The notes: generated from the letters alone by a model not told the origin. Shown: positions 33,521 to 42,965, numbered from the stretch's first letter. The stretch: 64,000 nucleotides of DNA from Pirellula sp. SH-Sr6A (GCF_001610875.1 NZ_CP011272.1:3639988-3703987), one strand, 5' to 3'. Translations and numbers: made by a program.

Positions 33521-35344
33521 ATGAATCACCGTAGTACCCGCGATGTGGTCGTGGATCTTCAAAAGCATGGACGGCTGATCGAGATCACCGACCCGGTCTC
33601 CCCTCATTTAGAGATGGCGGAGATCCAGCGACGGGTCTATGAACGGGGAGGTCCCGCTCTCTTGTTTAGCAACGTCGTCGGTTCTCGCTTCCCCATGGCG
33701 AGCAATCTTTTTGGTTCGCTCGAACAAGCCAGATTTCTGTTTCGCAAGACGATCGATCGGGTCCGGCGCGCGATCGAGCTCAAGATCGATCCGACAGCTT
33801 TGTTTAAGAATCCGTTTCGCTACGCGTCGGCTCCCTGGACGGCTTGGTCGATGCTCCCCAAGCCGGTCCGATCCGGGCCCGTGCTCGCGCATTCCCTCCC
33901 CTTGAGTGAACTGCCTCAGCTGGTCTCGTGGCCGCGAGACGGAGGGGCCTTTGTCACGTTGCCCCAGGTTCTCAGCATGGGGATCGAGACGAGTCTCATG
34001 AAGGCCAATCTAGGAATGTATCGCATCCAGCTGTCGGGGAACGTATACGAAAAGGACCGCGAGATAGGGCTTCATTACCAGTTGCACCGAGGGATTGGTG
34101 TCCATCATCAAGCTGCGATGGCAGCGGGCAAGCCGTTTCGAGTCACGATCACGGTAGGAGGGACGCCAGCGATGACTCTCGCAGCCGTCATGCCTCTTCC
34201 CGAGGGCCTTAGCGAGTTGACATTCGCGGGCGCCCTGGCGGGCCATCGCATCCCGATGGTCACGCATCCCTCGCATGCCCCTATCTATGCGGACGCCGAT
34301 TTCATGATCACGGGCACGATCGATCCGGAGAGAACGAAGCCGGAAGGTCCATTCGGGGACCACTTGGGTTACTACGCAAATGTGCATGAATTCCCGTTGA
34401 TGCGAGTCGAACGCGTGTCGCACCGACCCGGGGCCATCTGGCCATTTACGGTGGTCGGGCGTCCACCGCAGGAGGACACGACGTTCGGGGAACTCATTCA
34501 CGAGTTGACGGGCGATGTCATTCCGACTGTGTTGCCCGGCGTAAAGGGGGTTCACGCTGTCGATGCTGCGGGAGTGCATCCTCTGTTGTTGGCGATCGGC
34601 AGTGAACGCTACACCCCTTATCGACGACCCGATCGTCCGCAAGAGTTGCTGACGCAGGCCAACGCTATTCTCGGGCAAGGGCAGTTATCCCTTGCGAAGT
34701 ATTTGTGGATAGCAAATCAAATAGATGCACCGGAGTTAGATATTCACGATATTGCCTCCTTCTTTCAGCATATGCTCGAACGCGTCGACTGGTCGCGGGA
34801 TCTGCATTTTCAGACTCGCACCACGATGGATACGCTCGACTATAGCGGGGAGGGATTCAATCAGGGCTCGAAGGTCGTCATCGCGGCGACGGGGGCAAAG
34901 AAACGTAGCTTGCTCCAAGACGCGACGCAGATTCCCAAGCTCCCCGACACGGTTCTATCTGCGAAACTTGCCTTGCCAGGTGTGGTTGCATTGCAGGTTC
35001 GTCAGGGGCTATCGCTGCGATCCCTGGCGGAGAGCCTCGATGAGTCCTGGGAATCGCAGAGCGGGGAAGGCGTACCGTTGTTGGTGTTGACCGAAGACTG
35101 CGAGTTCGCCTCCAAATCGTTGAAGAACTGGCTTTGGGTAACCTTTACTCGAAGTAATCCCGCGATCGATATCGACGGGGTGCACGCCTTTACGGACTTC
35201 AAGCACTGGGGGTGCCGCGGCCCGCTCGTGATCGATGCGAGGATCAAGCCTCATCATGCCCCTCCCTTGGTGGAGGACCCCGACGTGAGTGCGAAAGTGG
35301 ATGCAATGGCCGCCCGAGGAGGTCCTCTCTCCCAATTTCTTTAG
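33521..35344 (+). CDS. UbiD-family decarboxylase
   Basis: A 607-residue member of the UbiD family, which uses prenylated FMN to (de)carboxylate aromatic or unsaturated acids. Family segments visible include NVVGSRFPMASNLFGSLEQA, GVHHQAAMAAGKPFRVTITV, EGPFGDHLGYYANVHEFPLM and PPQEDTTFGELIHELTGD; the family's conserved Arg and Glu residues fall in this stretch. The length is above the ~490 residues of E. coli UbiD and is similar to MqnL-like and other large members. No ubiX prenyltransferase gene is present nearby. It could serve quinone synthesis, but substrate specificity cannot be deduced. Confidence 0.92.
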   Translation: MNHRSTRDVVVDLQKHGRLIEITDPVSPHLEMAEIQRRVYERGGPALLFSNVVGSRFPMASNLFGSLEQARFLFRKTIDRVRRAIELKIDPTALFKNPFRYASAPWTAWSMLPKPVRSGPVLAHSLPLSELPQLVSWPRDGGAFVTLPQVLSMGIETSLMKANLGMYRIQLSGNVYEKDREIGLHYQLHRGIGVHHQAAMAAGKPFRVTITVGGTPAMTLAAVMPLPEGLSELTFAGALAGHRIPMVTHPSHAPIYADADFMITGTIDPERTKPEGPFGDHLGYYANVHEFPLMRVERVSHRPGAIWPFTVVGRPPQEDTTFGELIHELTGDVIPTVLPGVKGVHAVDAAGVHPLLLAIGSERYTPYRRPDRPQELLTQANAILGQGQLSLAKYLWIANQIDAPELDIHDIASFFQHMLERVDWSRDLHFQTRTTMDTLDYSGEGFNQGSKVVIAATGAKKRSLLQDATQIPKLPDTVLSAKLALPGVVALQVRQGLSLRSLAESLDESWESQSGEGVPLLVLTEDCEFASKSLKNWLWVTFTRSNPAIDIDGVHAFTDFKHWGCRGPLVIDARIKPHHAPPLVEDPDVSAKVDAMAARGGPLSQFL

Positions 35345-36147
35345 GAGAGTGATTGTGGATTGGTGGCGGTAGCGATCTCGAGCAAAGGATCCCAATCCTG
35401 CGGGCCATAGCCTAGGTGCAAGTGTTTGTTCCACCCTTCGGCGTAATGCGATGGCGAATGGGTGATCTGGGCGACTTCGGCGTTCAAATCCAGCATGGTT
35501 TGAAGGTAGGAATTCATTTTCTGTGTGCTGGCTAGCCAATTTTGTTGCGATTGGTGGCATTGCAGCATGGCCAGCTTCGTTTCCATCACTTCGTCGATTG
35601 AAACGACATAGGTGGGGATGGCAAGGCGGTTATCGGGAGTTCGATTGCCGTGCGGTTGGGCATGGTAGAGAGCGATGTCGCCATCGACGGGTGGATGTTG
35701 AGGATCGGTTTGGTAGTTGGGAACCGAGCGGGTGAAGGCGGCGGTTACGGCCAGACGGCAGGCCTCCATATGATCTTCCATGTAATCGTGTCGGGCATGC
35801 GTGAGGACGATCGAGGGTTGCGCGCGGCGAACGACGGCGGCGACTTTGGCAAGATTTTCTCGGTTGTAAAAGACATCGAGGTCGTCGCAGATTGGTGGAT
35901 AAAAGGTCGCTCCAAGAATCGCAGCCGACTGCTCTGCCTCTCTCAGGCGGATTTGGGCCGTGGTCGTGCGGTCGGTTTCGTTCGAGCCGCAGCATCCGTT
36001 GGCGATGTTCATGTAGTGAATTTCCCAACCGATCGTTCGCAAGCGCAGGAGTGTTCCGGCCGCGACGAACTCGATGTCGTCGGGGTGGGAAAAGAGGGCG
36101 AGGACCGATCGACGAGGTGCTTCGTTCGTTGACGTTGACGCTGTCAT
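35341..36147 (-). CDS. PIG-L (LmbE) family deacetylase
   Basis: A 268-residue zinc-dependent N-acetylglucosaminyl deacetylase-like protein. Start ATG at 36147 (MTASTSTNEAPRRSVL) is preferred to an upstream TTG at 36165. The zinc-binding motif HPDD occurs in ALFSHPDDIEFVAAGTL, and the later ligand His is in LTHARHDYMEDHMEAC. Relatives deacetylate GlcNAc-phosphatidylinositol or, as BshB, GlcNAc-malate in bacillithiol synthesis. No other thiol-synthesis gene is nearby. Its end overlaps the end of ubiD by 4 bp (convergent). Confidence 0.88.
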   Translation of the reverse strand: MTASTSTNEAPRRSVLALFSHPDDIEFVAAGTLLRLRTIGWEIHYMNIANGCCGSNETDRTTTAQIRLREAEQSAAILGATFYPPICDDLDVFYNRENLAKVAAVVRRAQPSIVLTHARHDYMEDHMEACRLAVTAAFTRSVPNYQTDPQHPPVDGDIALYHAQPHGNRTPDNRLAIPTYVVSIDEVMETKLAMLQCHQSQQNWLASTQKMNSYLQTMLDLNAEVAQITHSPSHYAEGWNKHLHLGYGPQDWDPLLEIATATNPQSLS

Positions 36148-36347
36148 GGGAGAGACTGGGGGCAAGTGGGAGCTGCGGTGGGCGCGTTGCGAAGATGATA
36201 TCCGAAATGCTTGGCAGAGTCGCCTTGCGTGCTGCCCTCAGCGCGCCAACGTCCGAGGGCTGCCCGTGTTCCAACCCGTGTTCCAACCCGTTTTGATTCG
36301 ATCCCGTTTTGGTTCCTGTTCACTCGGATCTCGAAGCAGAGAAGTCT

Positions 36348-36950
36348 ATGAGTTTGTTTGCCCCACCGATTGGTTTCGTCGCCGATACGCGACCTTTGAT
36401 TTTGGCGAGCAGCTCACCCCGACGACGCGAACTGCTGGATCGATATGGCTATGCATTCACCGTCGTTGAGCCCGATCCCACGGCGGAGTGCGGAATCTGT
36501 TCTCGCGAGACGCCTCCTGAACTGGTCGCGAGGTTGGCATACCAGAAAGCGGCCAACGTGATTGACAAGCTAGATCGAGGATTGGTTCTCGGTTGCGATA
36601 CGGTGGCGGAATGCGTGGGGATCGTTCTGGGGAAGCCTGAAAATCGAGAGCATGCGCGCGAAATGCTGCGCCGGCTCCGAGGCCGCGAGCATTCGGTTTA
36701 CAGCGGCCTATGCTTGTGGGATAAGGAGTCGGCGAATCGCATCGTGCGCGTCGATGTCTCCAAGCTATGGATGGATGCAATCGGCGACTCCGATTTGGAA
36801 GCCTACCTCGATACCGATCAGTGGGTGGGGAAGGCGGGTGCGTTTGGATTCCAAGACGGCCCCGACTGGATCCACTTGCGGGCCGGCAGCCCGACCAACG
36901 TTGTGGGCCTGCCGATGGAGTTGTTGGCCGACTCGCTCACGCGGATGTGA
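36348..36950 (+). CDS. maf: Maf-family nucleotide pyrophosphatase
   Basis: A 200-residue Maf/YhdE-type nucleoside triphosphate pyrophosphatase. Start ATG at 36348 (MSLFAPPIGFVADTRPL) is preceded by GCAGAGAAG. Signatures are LILASSSPRRRELLDRYG near the N-terminus, LGCDTVAECVGIVLGKP in the middle, then YSGLCLWD and DQWVGKAGAFGFQD. These enzymes hydrolyse dTTP, UTP or modified NTPs and are linked to septum inhibition and house-cleaning. The usual acidic pattern around ADTVV reads CDTVAECVG, a small variation. It converges on the PEP-CTERM gene with a 64-bp gap. Confidence 0.9.
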   Translation: MSLFAPPIGFVADTRPLILASSSPRRRELLDRYGYAFTVVEPDPTAECGICSRETPPELVARLAYQKAANVIDKLDRGLVLGCDTVAECVGIVLGKPENREHAREMLRRLRGREHSVYSGLCLWDKESANRIVRVDVSKLWMDAIGDSDLEAYLDTDQWVGKAGAFGFQDGPDWIHLRAGSPTNVVGLPMELLADSLTRM

Positions 36951-36952
36951 AC

Positions 36953-37014
36953 GTCCGATGGAGCTGTCCCGGGGGCAGCTTCACGAGTATGCGACCATCC
37001 ACGCGGTATCGGAC
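36953..37014. terminator. Possible bidirectional terminator between maf and the PEP-CTERM gene
   Basis: The convergent gap contains an inner hairpin (AGCTG at 36962-36966 with CAGCT at 36976-36980, GC-rich loop) enclosed by a longer inverted pair GTCCGAT (36953-36959) and ATCGGAC (37008-37014). There is no T tract on either side. Confidence 0.3.
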
Positions 37015-37860
37015 TTAGGATGCATCGGCTTTTCGGACGCATCTCTTTCGCCATCCCCATGCGCCGCCCGCCATTCCAAAACATCCCAGCAAAAGCATCG
37101 AGCTGGGTTCGGGAACCGCGGAGACGCTGAACGAAAGATCATCGACTCCCAATCCGTGATCGTTGCCAGCATCGTTTCGTTCGATCCAGCGAAGCCACAG
37201 CGAATCGCCCGTCGACCAATTCAGTCCGGCGATGGTCCCGCCCAAGCCTTCGACGCGGCCGCCGATATTTCCGTCCACTGCGGCTGCCGAGGCTGTGGCT
37301 ACTGGAGAGGTGAAGTCGAAGTTCGAACCGGGAGCATTCCACGCTGCGACGGTGTCGAAGGCAGCCCCGAATCCATATTCGAAGACCATCGTCTGAGCGG
37401 TCGCGTTTCCGCCATTTCTCCACTGTTCCCCTGCGAAGCCGAGGGTGAAGGAGTCGATCGTCGAGCCTGTTTGATTTTCGAATTGAACGGCTATGTAACC
37501 CGCGACACTTCCCGTCGCTGGGCTGCCGAAATAAGTGCCACCGGAACCGGTGCTGCCAAGGGCTCGTTCGGACGAACCGGTCGCTCCAAAGCTGTAAAAA
37601 CTACCGGTAGTGGTGCTGCCCGTACCCGGGAGATACGTGGGGACTGCAGCGTTTGTGGAATTGAAGAGAGACCAACCTGGCAAGGTGAGATTGTTGGACC
37701 AAGCAACCGCGGTTGTGCCGGTTGAGACCAGCGTGTTGAAGTCTTGCGTGTAGGTCGAGTTCAGGTCGCTAACGGTGATGCCCGCGCGAAGCTGGGGAGT
37801 CAGAAGGAAGTGTACCAATGCCCAAGCTGCCATCCAACGGAACGCAAATGCCGCTTTCAT
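37015..37860 (-). CDS. PEP-CTERM sorting-domain protein
   Basis: A 281-residue secreted protein. A signal peptide covers residues 1-26 (ending PQLRAG). The body is Ser/Thr/Gly-rich and beta-like. The C-terminus ends in the exosortase sorting signal: VPEPSSMLLLG, a hydrophobic stretch and the basic tail GWRKRCVRK. Such proteins are processed by exosortase (EpsH/XrtA) and exported with exopolysaccharide; no exosortase gene is in this window. Start at 37860 has a good Shine-Dalgarno (AGGAG) 6-7 bases upstream. Ligand or structural role unknown. Confidence 0.9.
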   Translation of the reverse strand: MKAAFAFRWMAAWALVHFLLTPQLRAGITVSDLNSTYTQDFNTLVSTGTTAVAWSNNLTLPGWSLFNSTNAAVPTYLPGTGSTTTGSFYSFGATGSSERALGSTGSGGTYFGSPATGSVAGYIAVQFENQTGSTIDSFTLGFAGEQWRNGGNATAQTMVFEYGFGAAFDTVAAWNAPGSNFDFTSPVATASAAAVDGNIGGRVEGLGGTIAGLNWSTGDSLWLRWIERNDAGNDHGLGVDDLSFSVSAVPEPSSMLLLGCFGMAGGAWGWRKRCVRKADAS

Positions 37861-37913
37861 AGAAGTCTCCTCGTGATGATCGATCCAAGATGTAATGCGA
37901 GAGGAGTGACAAT

Positions 37914-37919
37914 AGTATA
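37914..37919 (-). promoter_or_regulatory. Possible -10 element TATACT for the PEP-CTERM gene
   Basis: On the minus strand TATACT lies about 54 bases before the ATG, with a weak TTACTT 17 bases further upstream as a possible -35. The surrounding sequence is AT-rich. It fits a sigma-70-type promoter but is supported by inspection only. Confidence 0.35.
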
Positions 37920-37972
37920 GATGCTAGGCAAATAAAAAGTAACGGGGAGATGAAGATTGCATGAAGTTCGAT

Positions 37973-37991
37973 GCCCGCCCCCTTAGCGGGC
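37973..37991 (-). terminator. GC hairpin overlapping the metalloprotease stop codon
   Basis: GCCCGC (37973-37978) pairs with GCGGGC (37986-37991), enclosing the stop codon region of the minus-strand gene. It lacks a T tract, so it may act as a weak terminator or a 3' stabilising structure. Confidence 0.35.
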
Positions 37992-40556
37992 GCGATTGAG
38001 AAAGTTTGTCATCGCGAGCGCATCGAGCGGATCGAGGGAGCCGTCCATGTTGACGTCGACGAAATCGAGGGCCAAGTCGCGGTCGGGGCGAAGGATACGG
38101 GAGCCTCCGTTGTTGATCGCGTTGATGACGGCCAATGCATCCAGGGGATCAATCGATCCGTCGTCGTTTACATCGAACTCGTCCCCAACATTGGTCCAGA
38201 AAGGTTGGTCTTCCTCCGCGATCAAAATGTCCAAGACGGAAGCAATCACTCCGGGGCCCGACGCCGAAATCCGGACCGTCCGCGTCCCTTCCACAACGAA
38301 GTCATCGATGGTTTGAATCGGCACAGCGATCTGCGTCGCCCCCGCAGGAATTTGCACAGAGGAGGGGACCGTAAGCTCCGAGGGGCGATCTACGGATAAT
38401 GCGATGGTGACACCCCCTGCAGGTGCAGGAGACCGCACGCGGAGAATCACGTTTCCCGATCGTTCGGAGGGGATGTCTTCGTTCAGCTGCTGTTTGCCTT
38501 GCAGGACCAGTTGCAGGGGTTGGTAATCCTCCACCGCCATTGCCAGGGACGCGCCAACATAGCGTGGTTCCGAGACGCTTAGTTGTACGTTTTGCAAACC
38601 GTCAAAGAGATTATCGTCCACGGCCGTGATACCGACATTCACAGAGGACTGGCCGGCAGGAATGGTCACACCGGTCGGCAGCGTTAACTCGGACGTATCG
38701 GAGCTGGTCAGCGCCACGGTGATCGCTTGCTGAGTATCGGTGTTCGACCGCGATACGGTCAGGATGGAAACACCTGCTCCTTCGTTTTCGCGAAAGCGGG
38801 TGCGCGTTGCTGACAATTGCAGGGTCTCGTGGTCGGTGACGACGACGGGCAGTGAATTGCTCACAAAGGTTCCCGCCTCCCCTCTTACTTGCACGGTGAT
38901 ATTTCCGTCTAGCAAGCTATCGTTGATGGCCTGAACGGGTGCTTGCACCGAAGTCGCTCCGGCGGGAATGGTCACCGACTCAGGCAGAGTGATTTCGGTG
39001 GTGTCGCTGCTCAGAAGTCGAACGGACAGAGGGGTGTTGAGCGGGAATCCAACTCGCTCAATGGTGAGGGTCGCCGCATTGGCTCCTGCATTTTCGGGTA
39101 TCGACGATTTGTCAACTCGAAGGGTAAGCGATGGCGGCGCGGTGACTTGAACGGTGAACGTGCGCGTGGCTCGCCCGCCGTCGTCATCTTCGACTGCGAT
39201 GGTTCCGGTAAAGGTTCCTATGCGATTGTAGGTGTGTTGACCGCCGAATCTTCCTCGGGTGAGCGTTCCAGGAGAACCGAGCGCCGTGATGGTGGCAGCT
39301 CCTCCTTCGACGGGCGATCCATCCCCCCAGTCGATGGTGTAGGAGAATCGTTCTGTGCTGGGTATCGGGGCATTGGGCATCCCAAATCCTGGGTCGGAAA
39401 AGACTCCAAGGTTTGGTAGGGAGATCGGTACACCAACTGGAGTGTTCGGGGCAGCGGGTTGTTCGAGCGTGGGGGGGACGTTCGTGTTGGTGACGGAAAA
39501 GGGATAGACTTTTTCTCCGTACCAAGATCCTCGAAGAAGAACGCTACCAGATAGGGAACCGTTGTCTCCATAGACATGATTGGCCGTGAGGTCGACGCGA
39601 GGGACGTTCAATTGCCAGCCGACGTCCTGCAACGCCGCGAGATCCAGACGCGTGGGAAGTTTGCGCTGACCTCCGGTGACCGACGCCGACAGGAGTGTCT
39701 GTTGTCCGCCGCTGACGAGGGAGTTGGCGAAATGATCCCCATCCTGCATCGGGATTGGGTTGACACCCGCGATCGCAACCGCGTTGGATCCTACAAATCC
39801 GGCCGGAGTCAATTTTGCATCGAAACTGGCGCTGAGGCCGAAGCCAAGCATGTGGAGCAGTTCGTGGGAGGCGACGGACGCGAAGTCGAATTCGTTGCTA
39901 TCAAGGCCCTCTGTGGTCAAACCGAAATGCCAAGTATCGGTAGGGTCGAATACCAGTGAACCTCCCCAGGGGCCGAAGTCGGTGGGAGGGGTCGCAACGG
40001 CGCCTACTTGTCCACGATGGCGCACGGAATCGACGAACGCTTGCGAAGTGGCGGAGACGGAGAACCCGCCGCGATTGGCAATGGCGAGGGGAGCTCCCAG
40101 CGGTCGAGCTCCGACAAAGACCAAGATTTCGTTGGCCGCGATGGACAGGTTGGTGCGTGAATCGCTTGCGCCCGTCGTGGGATTCTGAAACTTCGCTGTC
40201 CACTGATTCCCGCTGCTGGGTTGTATGGCCTGCAGCGAATCGCTCCACTTCGAAGTGATCGAATCCGCCACCCGTTGCAGCGTCTGTCGCCGTGCGCTAT
40301 CCGCAAAAAAGCCGGTGGTGTCGGTCGAGTAATCAAAGCGAAAGCGAAGAGGGCTCAGCGCTGGTTGCGAGGCGATGGTGCCTGCCGAGCTGCTCCCGTC
40401 CCCCCACTGAACGACCGCGGAAACTTGTCCTCCGAGCCCCGATGTGTCGTAGGGTTGGGAGAGTGGATAGACCGAGCCTTCCGCTGCCAATGGTAAACGG
40501 GATTCGAGCCACTCGATCTGGCCGATTCGCCTCTCGTTTCGCGATCTCATCTTCAC
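37983..40556 (-). CDS. LEPR-type secreted metalloprotease-like protein with PKD, Calx-beta and dockerin domains
   Basis: An 857-residue modular protein. The N-terminus has a LEPR-XLL-like export motif, LESRLPLAA (17-25), instead of a classical signal peptide. Residues about 65-320 form a metzincin-like domain with HELLHMLGFGL: His231, Glu232 and His235 are present, but the expected third zinc-binding His is Leu241. Next come a PKD domain (about 350-460), three Calx-beta domains (about 470-790; LTIERV..., ITVALTSSD..., VTIALSVD...) and a dockerin-like pair of calcium loops, DVNDDGSIDPLDALAV and DVNMDGSLDPLDALAM. The protein is likely extracellular and calcium-dependent. Catalytic competence is uncertain. 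Confidence 0.9.
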   Translation of the reverse strand: MKMRSRNERRIGQIEWLESRLPLAAEGSVYPLSQPYDTSGLGGQVSAVVQWGDGSSSAGTIASQPALSPLRFRFDYSTDTTGFFADSARRQTLQRVADSITSKWSDSLQAIQPSSGNQWTAKFQNPTTGASDSRTNLSIAANEILVFVGARPLGAPLAIANRGGFSVSATSQAFVDSVRHRGQVGAVATPPTDFGPWGGSLVFDPTDTWHFGLTTEGLDSNEFDFASVASHELLHMLGFGLSASFDAKLTPAGFVGSNAVAIAGVNPIPMQDGDHFANSLVSGGQQTLLSASVTGGQRKLPTRLDLAALQDVGWQLNVPRVDLTANHVYGDNGSLSGSVLLRGSWYGEKVYPFSVTNTNVPPTLEQPAAPNTPVGVPISLPNLGVFSDPGFGMPNAPIPSTERFSYTIDWGDGSPVEGGAATITALGSPGTLTRGRFGGQHTYNRIGTFTGTIAVEDDDGGRATRTFTVQVTAPPSLTLRVDKSSIPENAGANAATLTIERVGFPLNTPLSVRLLSSDTTEITLPESVTIPAGATSVQAPVQAINDSLLDGNITVQVRGEAGTFVSNSLPVVVTDHETLQLSATRTRFRENEGAGVSILTVSRSNTDTQQAITVALTSSDTSELTLPTGVTIPAGQSSVNVGITAVDDNLFDGLQNVQLSVSEPRYVGASLAMAVEDYQPLQLVLQGKQQLNEDIPSERSGNVILRVRSPAPAGGVTIALSVDRPSELTVPSSVQIPAGATQIAVPIQTIDDFVVEGTRTVRISASGPGVIASVLDILIAEEDQPFWTNVGDEFDVNDDGSIDPLDALAVINAINNGGSRILRPDRDLALDFVDVNMDGSLDPLDALAMTNFLNRAR

Positions 40557-40631
40557 TCCCTCGGTGTCGCGGTCGGTATTAGCCTCCGTATGTCAAAAGC
40601 CTATATTCGTTCGAAGGCTATCGACCTTTCC

Positions 40632-41372
40632 CTACATGGACGTGAAGGGGGCGTCTTCTCCTCTCAGTTGCGCGAGCGCGTTTCCGGCAGCTCTTTGTTC
40701 CGCTTCTTTTTTGTTGCGTCCCCAAGCCGGCGCGAATCGCTTGCCTGTGATTTCCGCAACAACCTGAAACTGCTTGCTATGATCGGGACCATGTTCGTCA
40801 ACAAGCCGATACACCGGAGTCCCTTTAAGGTCCTTCTGAGCGATTTGCTGCAAGGAGGATTTGAAGTTTCCTCCATGATGGCCGTCCGCAGCGAGCCGAA
40901 TTTCAGGCTCGATGTGGGTCAATATAAATTTGCGAGCAGACTCCAAGCCCCCGTCGATGAAAATGGCCGCCACGATCGCTTCAAAGACATCGCTGAGAAG
41001 CGAACGAGGCATTGCGGACTTCATCATTCCGCGTCCGACGACCAAGCATTCGTCGAGCCTGAGTTGCCTCGAAATCTTAGCGCAGACGCGACGCGAGACA
41101 ACCACCGATTTGATCTTGGTCAATTCTCCTTCCAAGTAATCGGGATAGCTGCGAAAGAGACAATCGCAGACAACCATGCCGAGAATGGAATCCCCCAAGA
41201 ACTCCATCCGTTCGTTGGATTGGGTTCGAGTCGATGCGACGCTAGAGTGGGTCAAAGCGGACATCAACACGGAAGGATCGCGAAATCGATAATCGATAAT
41301 CGCCTGACATCGCTCCAGCTTCACTTCGGGGCTGGTCGTTTCGTCGAACGCTGGTATCTCCGGATTTTCCAC
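40632..41372 (-). CDS. rnc: Ribonuclease III
   Basis: I choose the GTG at 41372, giving 246 residues (starting VENPEIPAFDETTSPEV as coded), which fits the usual 225-250. The frame is open to 41468 through TTG codons that lack support. The RNase III signature NERMEFLGDSILG is followed by VSRRVCAKISRQL, and the acidic catalytic residues in SDVFEAIVAAIFIDGG are intact. A double-stranded-RNA-binding domain makes up the C-terminus (DLKGTPVYRLVDEHGPDHSK and KEAEQRAAGNALAQL). The enzyme cleaves rRNA precursors and structured RNAs; the hairpin arrays in this window would be possible substrates. Confidence 0.93.
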   Translation of the reverse strand: MENPEIPAFDETTSPEVKLERCQAIIDYRFRDPSVLMSALTHSSVASTRTQSNERMEFLGDSILGMVVCDCLFRSYPDYLEGELTKIKSVVVSRRVCAKISRQLRLDECLVVGRGMMKSAMPRSLLSDVFEAIVAAIFIDGGLESARKFILTHIEPEIRLAADGHHGGNFKSSLQQIAQKDLKGTPVYRLVDEHGPDHSKQFQVVAEITGKRFAPAWGRNKKEAEQRAAGNALAQLRGEDAPFTSM

Positions 41373-41381
41373 TCCTCGCAA

Positions 41382-41387
41382 CTCCTC
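41382..41387 (-). promoter_or_regulatory. Shine-Dalgarno GAGGAG that decides the rnc start
   Basis: On the minus strand GAGGAG lies 9 bases before the GTG at 41372. The upstream TTG candidates have no such site, and the TTG at 41381 would overlap it. This supports the shorter 246-residue protein. Confidence 0.6.
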
Positions 41388-41468
41388 TGACTTAGGGACA
41401 ACTAGCCACGAAGCGCTCGATACGACAGGCAAGCCGCGGCGGCGCCAGAAGCGATTCGATCCGTGCAA

Positions 41469-41690
41469 CGTGGGCGGGCTTCAAGTTGCCATGACGAGGA
41501 GTGCGAGGAAGAGGCCGTTGTGGAACAACGGCAGCTTCCTAGCCCAACTCGAGCAAACGCTAGCAAGCGGATCCTTTTTATTTTGGTGAAATGGGATGGG
41601 ACGGTAAAGAGTTTATGGCTTGAGAAACTTTGACTTTCCTCGCAATTTTTCTGTCGGAACTGCGACAGTTCAACCGAGGGGTGAGTGGAT
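41469..41690. other. Divergent rnc / reductase intergenic region
   Basis: About 220 bases separate the rnc frame from the reductase start. No RNA gene or clear promoter hexamers were seen. The antisense frame across it has no protein character. Confidence 0.4.
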
Positions 41691-42965
41691 ATGAGCCCCT
41701 TTACATTCACACTGGAGAAGCTAGCAATCGCTGCGGTTGCTGCGGTCGTGGCGATCTTCTTCTATCAGGTAACCCGTAGCGTTCGAAGATTGGTCAAGGA
41801 GCGATGGCGTCGCGAGGCGGACGAGGCGAGTCAGCTTCAGCTACGACAGACCGAGCTGGCCATGACCTTGCACCAGAGTTTCCACGATCTCTCGCTGCGC
41901 CAGCAGGAAGCGCGATGGTTCGATGTGCAAGTCGTTCGAATCGATCAGGAGTCGACCGACACGCGGTCGTTTTATTTGATCGAACAAGGAGGGGAGCCAC
42001 TCCCAGCCTTCCTGCCAGGGCAACACGTCTTGCTGGAACGCCCGTGCGGTCGCGGGGAAGTACCGGAGTGCCGTTGTTATTCGCTTTCGGAAGAAGCGAG
42101 GGCTGGATACTGGCGCATCACGGTGAAGCGTGCGAGTGACCGCGAGACGAGCGTGAGTCGCTGGCTCCATGACTCCGTTGTTGTGGGAGATCGACTCCGG
42201 GTCCGTGGGCCATCGGGAGCCTTTACACTCCAGAGTTGCACGGCGCGTCATGTCGTGTTTGCCAGCGCTGGGGTGGGAGTCACTCCCATGATCCCGATGT
42301 TGCAGCAAGCCATGCAGAGGCCGCATGGATCGATTCGCTTGTTTGCCCAGTTCCGGGACGTCGATCATGCCCCCTTTGCTGAGTACCTGCTGTCGTTTGC
42401 GCATCGATTTGCCGATTTTCCTGACGACCTGCGAATTCGGCTTTTCCTCACTCGCTTTCCGCGGGGAGTGAAAGGCGAGGAGGACAACGCGATCCAAGAA
42501 GGAAAGTTCAGGGCGGCAGATCTTTGCGAAGGGATCGACGCACTCGACGCGACAGATGTTTATTTGTGTGGTCCGGAAACCTGGCTACACGGCATGCGGA
42601 CTGGTTTGCTTGACGCGGGGATCGCGAACGAGAATATCTACTTTGAGTTGTTTCATGCGCCGGCCAATGAATCGTCTCCCTCTACCAATCGGGATAAGAA
42701 GGAATTCGTTCCTTGCTCGGTCCACTTTCGGCAATCCAATCGCCTCGAAGAGTTCGCGACCGCGTTCCCGAGCTTGCTTGGGTTTGCCATCAAGACGGAC
42801 ATTCCCATGAACAGTGGCTGTAGGACGGGTGCCTGCGGCAGCTGCGCCGTCCGATTGCTCGAAGGAAAAGTCCGTTACACACGAAAGCCTCAGTATCCGC
42901 TCAAACCCAATGAGATCCTGCCATGCGTTTGCGTCCCGGATGGGAACATCGTCGTCGACGCTTGA
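41691..42965 (+). CDS. Membrane-anchored flavin reductase with C-terminal 2Fe-2S ferredoxin domain
   Basis: A 424-residue electron-transfer protein. ATG at 41691 (GTG at 41685 is possible) follows AGGGG. One N-terminal membrane helix (about 6-26) precedes a coiled coil. The ferredoxin-reductase core has the FAD motif RCYSLSEEA, the NAD-binding VGVTPMIPML and YLCGPETWLHGMR. A plant-type 2Fe-2S domain at the C-terminus has CRTGACGSC and a distal Cys in LPCVCVPDG, with Cys spacing C-x5-C-x2-C. It resembles hybrid-cluster-protein reductases and toluene/vanillate-type reductases. The physiological electron acceptor is not adjacent and is unknown. Confidence 0.9.
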   Translation: MSPFTFTLEKLAIAAVAAVVAIFFYQVTRSVRRLVKERWRREADEASQLQLRQTELAMTLHQSFHDLSLRQQEARWFDVQVVRIDQESTDTRSFYLIEQGGEPLPAFLPGQHVLLERPCGRGEVPECRCYSLSEEARAGYWRITVKRASDRETSVSRWLHDSVVVGDRLRVRGPSGAFTLQSCTARHVVFASAGVGVTPMIPMLQQAMQRPHGSIRLFAQFRDVDHAPFAEYLLSFAHRFADFPDDLRIRLFLTRFPRGVKGEEDNAIQEGKFRAADLCEGIDALDATDVYLCGPETWLHGMRTGLLDAGIANENIYFELFHAPANESSPSTNRDKKEFVPCSVHFRQSNRLEEFATAFPSLLGFAIKTDIPMNSGCRTGACGSCAVRLLEGKVRYTRKPQYPLKPNEILPCVCVPDGNIVVDA

